Source of the DNA: Micractinium sp. NFX-FRZ
Lineage: Eukaryota; Chlorophyta; Trebouxiophyceae; Chlorellales; Chlorellaceae
Length of the DNA stretch: 64,000 nt
Direction of reading: 5' to 3'
Assembly (NCBI GenBank): GCA_029339195.1
Contig: JAPTJF010000127.1
Span: forward strand, 62,001 to 126,000
The notes below the pieces were generated by a model that was not told the DNA's origin, ran no database searches, and worked only from the letters and a program-made list of their open reading frames with translations. Of this stretch, positions 55,301 through 64,000 are shown in pieces; positions within the stretch are counted from its first letter, which is position 1, and each line of letters opens with the position of its first letter. Position numbers and translations under genes: made by a program.

Positions 55301-55693
55301 CTGCTGGGCACGCTGTGCCACGTGGCGGATGAGCTGGCGGACCCCAAAGGGGGAGAGTTCTTCTTTAACTGGGCCCCGTCAAAAGGCGCCCCTGTGTGCG
55401 GAGGGACGGGCAAGGCCGACAAATGGAAGGCAAGTTTTGGGTTGTGAGGGTTGTGAAAGTGCCTTCCCAGTTGTGCGTGAAGACGTGTGGCGTTTTACAA
55501 TGTGGGGATTGATTGGTACAGGCCTTCAAACACACACCTTCTTACCCCGCCACCCGCTCACACATGTCTACCATTGCATGCTTGTCACTGCACCCCCATG
55601 CAGGCGAGCTACCACGTGCTGAGGGCGCTGCTGTACATGGAGGAGTGGCTGGGTGCGGTGGCTGGCAGCCGCAAGCCTGAGCCCAAGATCTAG
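52338..55693 (+). CDS. N-acylglucosamine 2-epimerase (AGE)-family protein with N-terminal signal, 510 aa
   Basis: Exons 52338-52721, 52922-53053, 53310-53389, 53892-54045, 54355-54416, 54799-55429 and 55604-55693, phase-consistent. The first 24 residues (MSILGVAALLLGALACAPEP) form a signal or transit sequence. The catalytic barrel follows with AGE hallmarks: GGFYTTLDQFG, KFLVPCARQVYAWATLAQQ, GLFRWQVSRDGKV, FNTHLHMMEALTELSR, DYGHEIEAVYILLAAARQL and GVWYKEWWPQFEGVSGLFWQ. The family epimerises C2 of N-acylglucosamine, or of mannose or cellobiose-type sugars, using paired His; the His of HLHMME and GHEIE are the likely pair. The exact sugar cannot be read from sequence. The last intron has a GC donor (AAG/GCAAGT). 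Several introns hold junction echoes and minisatellites. Confidence 0.82.
52680..52862 (+). repeat. Echo of epimerase-like exon 1 donor
   Basis: The exon 1 end (GTGCTGGGAGGC ... GTGCCCTGTGCGCG, 52670-52721, donor 52722) recurs in decayed form at about 52815-52862 (CGTCCTGGGAGGC ... CTGCCCTGTGCGAG). Confidence 0.65.
53715..53935 (+). repeat. Echo of epimerase-like exon 4 acceptor, plus triple short repeat
   Basis: Exon 4 (CGCTCCCTGGGCGACGCCTC at 53899) is preceded about 175 bp upstream by TGCTCCCCGGGCGACACATC after a GGCAG acceptor-like site (53716-53720). Between them, TAGGCATTAGTAC is repeated about three times (53793-53830). Confidence 0.75.
54485..54625 (+). repeat. About 30-bp minisatellite in epimerase-like gene intron
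   Basis: About five imperfect units with GGGCAGTGCGTGAGGCAGTA or close variants, each followed by CC and A/G-rich sequence. Located in intron 5. Confidence 0.75.
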
Positions 55694-56821
55694 AGCCCCA
55701 AGCTGAAAAGAAAGCGGAGGCTTCGAGGCATGCTACCCCTCTTCATGTGTTTAATCCCTTCTGTGTTTCCTGTGCTGGTGCCAGCTTGCGATGCCCCCCG
55801 CTCTGCTTTGACCTGCTCTCTTCGCCAGGAGTTGCCCGACAGCCCGATGCTGCTGGCCTGCTGCACATAGTTGTTTTCTCGTCTCGTAGTTATATGAGCT
55901 GTGATACATGATCACAGTCCCATACAGCAGCACATGAAGACGGCTGAGCAGGAGCACAGCCAGAAGAGAGGCAGGAGGGGTGGCAGCAGCTCAAACTGGG
56001 CAGGGCATCAACCGACGTAGGGAGCGGCGCTGTTTTCAATATGCTGCTTTCCAAGCCTGTGTGGGACTGTGCTTCCACAATGCCACTGCACGTATCTTGA
56101 GGGGGCAGTGTCGTATCATGCTGGCATGAATGTGCACAGGCGTGGTGACGGCGGGTGGCAGCGGGCGGTCCCAGTCAGCGGCAATATTAATGAGGAGGAC
56201 GCCGGACGCGCGTTTCTGCGCTTTCATGAAACTTGGATTACGGCTGACAAGGGCGCAAGCGGCCGCACTTCATGGCCACCTCCATCCCCCGCAAGATCAA
56301 CCCTGCAATTCCCTCGCTGCGCCCTTGCTGCACGCCCAACGCATTCTTCCCCTCAGCCGCTTCCCCTTCTGTCGAATTCCCGGCCCGCCTCGCGCCAGCA
56401 GCACGCCTATGTAGAATTTCCTGACTACACGGCTAGTGTTGCATTAAATGTAATGAATAGCCCAAAACTCTGGCGAGAAGCAGGGCACAAATACGGAAGA
56501 AAATATATGAAGGGTTGTGTGCTCCTGGCACTGCCAGCCAGCATCACGGCATGCGTCACGCCTTGCAGCTTGAGTGTTGCGCTGCATCCGCCTCCATGCA
56601 CTGCAGGAAAGCCAAAAGACGGCGTCCAATAATCAAAGAGCGCGCATGAATGAGCAGGCGCGCAACAAACACAGCATGGGCAGACATGCTCACCGTCACC
56701 GCACTAGCGATGCAAGCTGAGGCGCCCCTGTGCCTCCCTAAGTTAGCTGCACGCGCTTGCCTTGGACATGGCATCCCAATGTGACCCAACCGACCTCCAT
56801 CCCCGAGGATACATCTCCTGC
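55694..56821. other. Convergent 3' region with an AT-richer patch
   Basis: About 1.1 kb between the epimerase-like stop (55693, +) and the Cys-rich stop (56822, -). The part at 56410-56510 is unusually AT-rich for this window and contains TGTAA at 56449-56453. No gene or mobile element recognised. Confidence 0.45.
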
Positions 56822-59478
56822 TCAAACGTTGCCCCTGCCCCTCACCAGCCTGCACTCCTTGGTCGCCACTTCCAGGAAGTAGCCCTCCTTGCAACGCTCG
56901 CAGGAGGCTCCCTGGCTGAGCTGGCACGCTTCGCACGCTGGGTCCAGACAGGGTTCGCAGGTGGCGCTCGCCGCATCCCACCAGAAGGCGAGCGCACACC
57001 AGTCTTCATCGCTGCAGTAGGACGCAAAAACAAAGTGGGACCAGACAGTGGAAGCAGAGGATGAAAGTGTGTGTGTTACAGTCACCCCGCATAGTAGGCT
57101 CTTGTGGACTCGGACGGGACAGTCGAAGCAAGTGTGTTGGAACAAGAGTGCGGGGTGCAACAGAGTCCGGGAATGCGGCAGCGCCCGACGCAACGCAGGA
57201 CAGGCAAGCGAGTGCCTGGCATCTGGAGCCTCAACGCCTTACCATTGGTCTGGAGAGTCAGTGCATCCTAGGCACCCGGTTGCCATGCAGGGGGTACACT
57301 GGCCCGTGGTTGTGTTGAGATGGTGCCCGTCGGCGCAGGTGTAGCAGAAAGTGCTGTCGATGGATTCGCACTCGAGGCAGTTGGACACCTAAGAAGGGCA
57401 AGGAGGCGAGGGAGGGAGAGGGTGAAGCCAGAGCGAAGGCGAGGACCACAGCAGATCAATGCAGGCATATATGTGATGCAGGCACGCGAGGCAGATTGTA
57501 CCCAGTAAGTCCAGTGGAGTGGAGGGCACACTGCGGCGCGTGGGCAGTGAAGGGGGCATCATGCATATTCGGGGTAGGGTGGGTTGAGACGAGCAGGGAA
57601 CTTGCAAACCAGCAACGAGCGGCGGGGCGGGGGGAATGCCAATTAGCAGCATGCCGCGGGCCAGGCTGCGAGCTTGTTGCACCTGGCAAGGCTCGCAGAT
57701 GCCTGTGGCCGGGTTTGGAGATGTGATGGAGATAACACCCTCCTCTTCAGTGCCACAGCTCTGGCACAGCGCAGGGTTGTCATCACTGCACGCATAGGGA
57801 AGAGGTGGGGGCTGCATTACGTACCAGCATGTGGCGTGCGGACAAGCGGGCAAGCATGCGCACACACAAGCGGGCAGGCATGCGCGCAAACAGGCGTGCG
57901 AGAGTGCGGGCGGAAGGGTGGGCAGGCGGGCAGGCAGACGGGCAGGCAGGCGGCGGACAGGAGGGCCTTGTACGACCCAGCCACGTCTTCACAGGAGGGA
58001 AGAAGGACGGACCGAGCAGGGCGCAGCATGCCAGCCCCTCACCAGCCGGTGCACCCCGCGTCCGCTGTAGCGCAGCGTTGGCACTCATTCAGAACTAGGC
58101 CAAAGCCCACTGCGCATGATGTGCACAGCTGGGGCGCATCGATGCATGCTATGCAGTTCGCATTGGTGCAGGGGCTACAGGTGTTGGACGCTGCGTCGAG
58201 GTGGAATCCTTCGCGGCATTCTGTGCAGGTTTCAGCGTTGTCTTCGCAGCGCTCGCAGTCTCGCACCGTGCAGGGCAGGCAGGTTTGGGTGGCGGGGTCC
58301 AGTGGGCCCTTGCTGCGCAAGGGACAAGCGGAAAAGGGAGTGCAGATGTGCAAAAGCCGTGTGCAGCTCCCCAGCTCCCAAACAAGTACAGGTATGCTTC
58401 CCCCTTTGGCACCGGCCCACTGAGAAAGCCCGCTTCTCTGGCATGGCTGGGCCCGCCACGGCCCACCAGCACTCCCCACCTTGCCCCAGCCCACCTGCAC
58501 TCCAGGCACGAACCCCGGACCAAGCAGAGGTGGCACCCCTCGTCGCAGGCGCGGCACAGCCCCGTGTCAGGATCAGGATAGAGCCCATCGCCCCCCCTGT
58601 AGCGCGGCACGTAGCAGGCTGTGCAGAAACCCAGATCGCCTGCGGGAAGGGTTGCAGGTTGCAGCATATAATGATAGCACGATGTTTGAAGTAGCCTGGC
58701 CTAGGCGTGGCAGCATGGCATTGCAGGCATTGAACCTTGCAAGCCCGTGCAACCTCCCACCCGGCAACACGCGACACTGCATACGGCCCGCACGCCCCGC
58801 CCGCTCCGCAGCTGATCATCATGTTCTGCTTCCCATGTGTGACCGCGCACCGTCGCAGTTCTGGCAGTCGGACAGCTTGCACGGCCGGCACTCGCCTCCC
58901 ACCAGCCCAAGTCCGGAACGGCATTTGGTGACGGCTCCTGTAAGGTCGTCGCACGCAGCGGCACCTGCCGGGCACTTGGAGCAGCCGCCTTCGGGCGTCA
59001 CATAGTAGCCGGTGCAGCCGCGCGAGTTGCAGTAGTTCTCGCAGTGCACATGAGAAGGGAGGCAGGGCGGCAGGAGGGTCGATGTGCGCAAGTGGCGGCG
59101 CGCGCAGGGTGCAGCCATGCCTGGCAGGTGCATGTGATGCCACGTGGGCACCGCGAGCTCCATTCTCTCCTTATCTTAAGGCAGAATGATGGGTCTTCTG
59201 GCTTGCAGCTTGAGCAGGTATCCTTCCAAGGGCCGTTGACAGTGACATTCACGCACTCGGCGGCCGCTGCGGCGCCTGCGTGCAAGGGGCACATGGGGGA
59301 AGGGCCAGGCATGTGGGCGGCGGCGCTTGTCGGGCGGCGACGGCCCCTCCCTCAACTTCTCACCGTTGCGCTTGCTATACATCTACCCAAAGTCACCCAC
59401 TGTGTGTCAAGTCTTCTTCTTCTTCTCACCTGCCCGAAACAGCACTGCCAAAAGGAGAGCCAAAGGCGTGCGCGACAT
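56822..59478 (-). CDS. Secreted Cys-rich-repeat protein, 398 aa
   Basis: Eight minus-strand exons: 59478-59430, 59275-59175, 59043-58851, 58639-58495, 58312-58043, 57785-57683, 57388-57243, 57011-56822. A signal peptide (MSRTPLALLLAVLFRAG) precedes repeated cysteine modules of the C-x2-C-x6/7-C-x2-C kind, for example CERCEDNAETCTECREGFHL and CSSCKPEDPSFCLKC, resembling furin-like or TNFR-like ectodomain repeats. No transmembrane helix, so probably secreted or wall-bound. Intron 2 appears to run from ATAAGG to CAC; that join restores a missing C-x2-C. All other joins are GT-AG and in phase. Head to head with an RCC1 receptor kinase. Function unknown; a matrix or ligand-binding role is inferred. 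Confidence 0.75.
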
Positions 59479-59811
59479 GTTCTGGCACGGCGGTAGCCTG
59501 GAACCCCGCGTGAGCTTGCAGCAGTCTCTGGAGAATTTAATATTGGTTAGGGGTTTGGAAAAGCGAAAGGAGAATCGACAGAGCCTGCTACGAGAGAACA
59601 CGGCGATGAGGTCCGGCGATCATCTCACCCCAGACTCCGCATCCTAATGCTGAACGCCTCAGTTTCGTCAATATTGCAAGTATTTTGTAGGCGCCGCTTG
59701 CAGATCGCCACCCGCAGCGGGGCTACGTAGCCTGCCGGACTGATACCAAGTATCTTGCTCCTGCTGCTACCAAGAAGGCTGGCCGCAGAGTAGCATGCGT
59801 CGAGGTGGGAG
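59479..59811. promoter_or_regulatory. Putative shared promoter, Cys-rich gene / RCC1 receptor kinase
   Basis: Only about 330 bp (or about 530 bp if the kinase gene starts nearer 60005) separates the divergent starts. No TATA box was recognised. The geometry predicts coordinated expression. Confidence 0.4.
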
Positions 59812-62800
59812 ATGCTCTCCGGGATGACGCCGAGCTGCTGCAAAGGGCACGCGGCTGCTGGCACCAGCAGCTGCCGCCGCCGCCGCCGCCCATCGCGCAC
59901 ACCGCCACACACCAGCTTGTGCTTGTTTGAGCTTGAACTCTGCATTCCGTCACGGACCTTGCTACACAGACCACTTGATTTTTTTTCGGATTTCCTGCGT
60001 GCAGGCGCCGCAGAGGTCCTGGCCTGGGCGCTCGCGTTGTGCTCTGCAGCAACGGCGCTTGCAGAGAACACAACGTATTGTTGGGGCGATGGAGGCAATG
60101 GGGAGCTGGGCAACGGCAGGCAGGTGGCTTGGCCGCTGCCCACCCCCGTCGCCGATGCGCCGTCCTTCCGCACGGTCGCCGCTGGCTCGTGGCATTCGTG
60201 CGCGCTCACAACCGAGGGCGCAGCGTATTGCTGGGTCAGTATTGAGGGGGAGGGGGGTCGAGTCGAGTTCAGGCTGCATTGGGATTTTAAAGGGCATGCT
60301 GCGTGCGCTCATCCCGCGTTGTCCCGCCTGCCGGCCCACGCTCAGCGGGTATCCCTATTGCGCTGCCCCACAGGGCCGCGGCTTCGATGGCGTGTTGGGC
60401 ATCGGGGAGGACGTGATTGCCACCACTCCCGCCCCGGTTGTCGGCGGCCTTTCCTTCACTGACATTGACGCGGGGCAGAAGCACACGTGCGCCCTGTCTG
60501 GGGGCAAGGCGTTCTGCTGGGGTGAGTGGGGCTGCGAGGCCCTGCTGCTGCATCTGCTGTGCATGTTGCGGTGCATGTTGTGGCCTGCTGCTGCGACTAC
60601 TGCGGTGCCTCCTTCCTTCCTTCCTTCCTGTTACACCGTGTACGTCTAAACAGAGATGACGGTTCCCGGCGCGGCACACATCCGGGAATGCTGCGGTGCC
60701 TGCTGCGGCCTGCTTGGCCCATGAAGCTTGGCATCCCCATCCCTGCACCACCGCTTTAACACAGGCAATGGAGAGTCGGGCCGGCTCGGCACCGGCCGCA
60801 ATGAGAGCTCCCCCTCCCCTGTGGAAGTGGCTGGCGGCCGCATCTACTCATCTATCAGCACTGGAAAGAGCCACACGTGTGCACTGACTTCCGAGGGCAT
60901 CGCATGGTGCTGGGTCAGTTGCTGCGTGCGGCTGGCGGCAGGGCTCCCCGCCCGCTGCGGCGGTTGCTCAAGCCAGCACTGCCCACAGCTGCTGCCGGCT
61001 GCAATGCAAGGCCTGCCCGCATGTGCTGCCTCTTTGCCACACCCCAAGTCCCTGCCTCAACTCGCAGGGGGACGGCTTCTTTGGGCAGCTCGGCAGCGGC
61101 ACGGAGGGATCATCCGCCGTGCCTGTGCAGGTAACTGACGCCACATGCAGAACTCTCCGTGTGCGCTTGGCTTCTGACAATGATCCGGTTGAGTGGGCGT
61201 CCTACATTATATACTTGTTTGCATGCCTGCACAGGTGGCGGGCGGGCGCGCCTACTCTGCAATTGCAACAGGAGATGAGCACACCTGCGCGATAGCGGCG
61301 GCCACGAGGGCGGCCTGGTGCTGGTGGGTGCAGGGCTTTTAGGGGTTTCGGTTTTCATTATTATGTATCCCAATGTCCCTGCTTCTGGTGGGTGCAGGGC
61401 TGTGTTTGCTGAGCAGAGCAGCGCAGCGTGTGGTCCATGGCCGCTTGTGCGCGCGCCTGCGCCTGCAACTCTGGCATCAAATCACTTTCCGCGGCTTTCG
61501 CCCGTGCCGACGCACATGGCGTCCACCCATGCTACCTTCCCCCCGCCTGCAGGGGCAACGGGGCAGACTATCAGCTGGGAACTGATCAGAACAGCAATGC
61601 CCCCGTGCCTGTTGAGGTTTTGGGGGACATCGCCTTCTCTTCTTTGAGTGCGGGAGCCATGACGACGTGTGGTGTTACGGCCAACGGCAGTACCTTTTGC
61701 TGGTGAGCCTGAGGGAGGAGCGGGAGGGGGAGGGGCGGCCGCATGGGCGTGGGAGCCGAGGCGGCCTTGTGCATGTGCCCCCAGACCTGTCTGACAGACG
61801 CAACCGCCTCGGCCGCTGCTCTTGGCCGCAAGTGCAGGGGCAGCAACGCAAAGGGCCAGCTGGGCGTGGGCGGCCGCTGGGCTGCTGATGGCCAATCCCG
61901 TGTCCCCATCAAAGCGAACAGCACACAAGTGTTTGTGTCCATCTCAGCGAGCAGCGGCGGAGAGCACACATGTGCTGTGGACAGCGCCGCGGCTGCCTGG
62001 TGTTGGGGCGATGGGGCGGACGGGCAGCTGGGCACCGGGAAGAAAGGGCGGGTAGGCACGTATGAGTACTACGCCAGCGATGTACCGGTGGCGGTGGGGG
62101 GCGGGATACCCTTCTTCTCTGTGTCCGCGGGGTACGGCTTCACCTGCGGTGTGTCGTCCCAAGGCCCGGCGCCCTCGCCCCCGCCCTCTGCGGCCACCTC
62201 CACTCCACAACCTGCCTCCCCCGCCCCTTCTACCCCACCGACCACGGGCGGCATGGACGCCTCGGGGTCAAACCCCTCAGCCGCCTCTGCTGCGCCGCCG
62301 CCGGACTCGCCGTCCGAACCCTCTTCCCCCTCGGCTTCCTCCTCCTCCTCGTCCTCCTCTTCTGTGCCTGTTGGAGCAATAGTCGGGGCCGTCGTGGGAG
62401 CCACGGGTGAGCAAGAGCAACGAATTCGCAACCCAATTAACTAACAATGACAGTACAGACGGTGTATGATTGGCTGCGTTCAGCGCTCCTGGAGTGCGAC
62501 AGGCACTGTTGTGATCTCTGCTGGCCACTGTTGTTGTGCTGCAACTGTGCACCGGTGCGAGCCGCGCTGAGCGCTCCTGCCGTGTGCTGCTCTACCCTGC
62601 CACTCATGCTGCCTTTGGCCTGCCCATAGCTGCCATGCTGCCCCTGCTTTCCCTCATCCCCTATTCCCAACTGCCCTGCAGTCGTGGCGGCATTTGCCTT
62701 CTTTGCGCTCCGCTCCGGAAAGGGCTGGCTGCGGCGCAAGCCCACGGCATCGCTACCTTGCACGAAGCAGGGCGCCTCGGCGCGCTTTGCCAAGGGCAGC

Positions 62801-64000
62801 CAAATTTTCTCAAACAGCAGCGCAGCTGGAGACGGCAAGCTGGGCAGCGCTGCCGCCGCGCCCGCTGCCTCTGCCTTCGCGACGAGCTACGTCCGCAGCG
62901 CTAGCGGCAGCGGCACACCCGCCCCTGACATGTGAGGACTGCCCGGTCTTCTCGGCACAGCGGGCGCATGCCAGCTGCTATGAAAGATTGCCTCAGGCGC
63001 ACTCTTGCACCCTCATGTGGCCTGGTAGGGCTTTTGCTTTACAGCCTCTCGTTCCGCCCCCCCTGTCTGCCCTGCAGCCCCGCGGATGCGGACAGTGACC
63101 CCATGCTGCACTACATCACATCCTACCTGGCTACTCGCACCGTCACAACCACTGCCACGACCGTTACCACCACCTCTGGAGCCACGCGCGCCCCCAGCAG
63201 CAGCGAGGGGGGCGGCAGCAGCGCACGCGCTCTCCCCATTGAGGCTCGCCTGTGGGAGGTGCAGTGGAGCGAGCTGAAGGTGGTGCGGCCCATTGGGGCC
63301 GGCTCCTTTGGCAATGTTTACTTGTGCACCTGGTAAGTCGGTGTGCGTCCTTTCAAGCAGGCGCAGCATTGCATGATCATGAGGAGTGCCCAGTGGGCAG
63401 CAGCAGGCCCATAGCTGGCAGCTCATGCGGATGCAGAACGCCAAGTATGCACCGGCTAGCGCCCCTGCTGCGGCAGTGTCTCACCCGGCCTTGGCCCTCC
63501 CTCGCAGGCACGAGACCCCAGTTGCTGTGAAGGTGCTGATTGACAGAGGTATGTCGGGGCACGGCGCAGGCGGGCATGCGGGAAAATGCGGGCGGGGAAG
63601 GCAACAGGCATCACCAGGCGCTGCTGAGCGTTGCACCTTAAAGCGTCACCGCTGCGCCATCAGCTAATCACCCCGTTACTGGCCCTTGCCGCAGTCAATG
63701 CGGCTCAAGGAGGGATAGAGCTGCCAGATGCGACCTTGAGGGAGCTGCAGGCAGAGGCGCAGGTGCAGGCTCGCCTGCGGCACCCCAATGTGGTTCAGTG
63801 CATGGGCTGGTGCGCGGTGCCCCCGGCGCTCATCTCAGGTGCGCCTGTGAGAGGTCTCTCTAGAGGTCAGGGGTGCGGGGCTGGCCCTGGGGGTGTGCTT
63901 GGCTCATTTGCTGTGCCTGCTTGCACGCTTCAGGCATGCTGGCGCGGGCCTTTGACTGGCGCCTCCGCCTGCTCCTCTACCCCACCTCTTGCAGAGTACT
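59812..64000 (+). CDS. RCC1-ectodomain receptor-like kinase, 3'-truncated by window end
   Basis: Exons: start uncertain to 60234 (59812 is the first ATG in frame), then 60374-60521, 60765-60913, 61068-61130, 61235-61323, 61553-61702, 61838-62406, 62682-62931, 63078-63332, 63508-63548, 63695-63838, 63995 onward. A hydrophobic run VLAWALALCSAATALA just before ENTTYCWGDGGNGELG is probably the true signal peptide, so the first 60 residues may be mis-modelled. At least seven RCC1 blades follow, then a Pro/Ser stalk, a TM helix (GAIVGAVVGATVVAAFAFFA), a basic stop-transfer and a kinase start: glycine loop PIGAGSFGNVY, AVKVL with the catalytic Lys, RHPNVVQCMGWC, likely tyrosine-kinase-like group. 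The remainder lies beyond the window. Confidence 0.82.

Overview
The window reads as nuclear DNA of a green alga, most likely a Chlorella-like trebouxiophyte. Composition is very GC-rich. Genes are densely packed on both strands and split by many short introns (about 60-550 bp) with GT-AG, some GC-AG and possibly one AT-AC boundary. The TGTAA motif used as a polyadenylation signal by green algae follows several genes. The gene set (TSPO, VPS52/GARP, F-box and U-box proteins, receptor-like kinase, plant-type LRR ectodomain) is eukaryotic. Exon models were built by hand; every internal junction quoted keeps the reading frame.

Layout: (1) 533-2033 (+) CCCH zinc finger/U-box protein; (2) 2461-6018 (+) ankyrin-type protein; (3) 6866-8577 (+) multipass membrane protein, convergent with (4) 8875-10403 (-), a second multipass membrane protein; (5) 10805-12810 (+) TSPO translocator; (6) 13308-20727 (-) secreted LRR + RCC1 protein of 18 exons; (7) 21887-30231 (+) VPS52 in 21 exons; (8) 30841-31604 (+) small hypothetical protein; (9) 33049-35530 (+) unknown protein; (10) 36434-42071 (-) class III PLP aminotransferase in 15 exons; (11, 12) 43611-45480 and 46183-48162 (+) tandem F-box/leucine-rich paralogues; (13) 49039-51735 (+) DUF6920-like membrane-anchored protein; (14) 52338-55693 (+) secreted or targeted N-acylglucosamine 2-epimerase-like protein; (15) 56822-59478 (-) secreted Cys-rich protein, head to head with (16) 59812->64000 (+), an RCC1 ectodomain/TM/kinase receptor cut off by the window end.

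The most unusual signal is in the introns. In at least six genes, introns carry decayed tandem copies ('echoes') of the neighbouring exon edge together with its splice site, usually 60-190 bp away. VPS52 has at least nine such introns. In TSPO the copy has become an in-frame 42-nt cassette exon with its own splice sites. This looks like splice-junction-spanning tandem duplication as an ongoing route to intron growth and new exons.

The second theme is extracellular sensing: two RCC1-bladed proteins whose introns fall repeatedly at the same Cys-Trp-Gly position, one joined to plant-type LRRs and one to a kinase, plus a Cys-rich secreted protein sharing the promoter region of the kinase.
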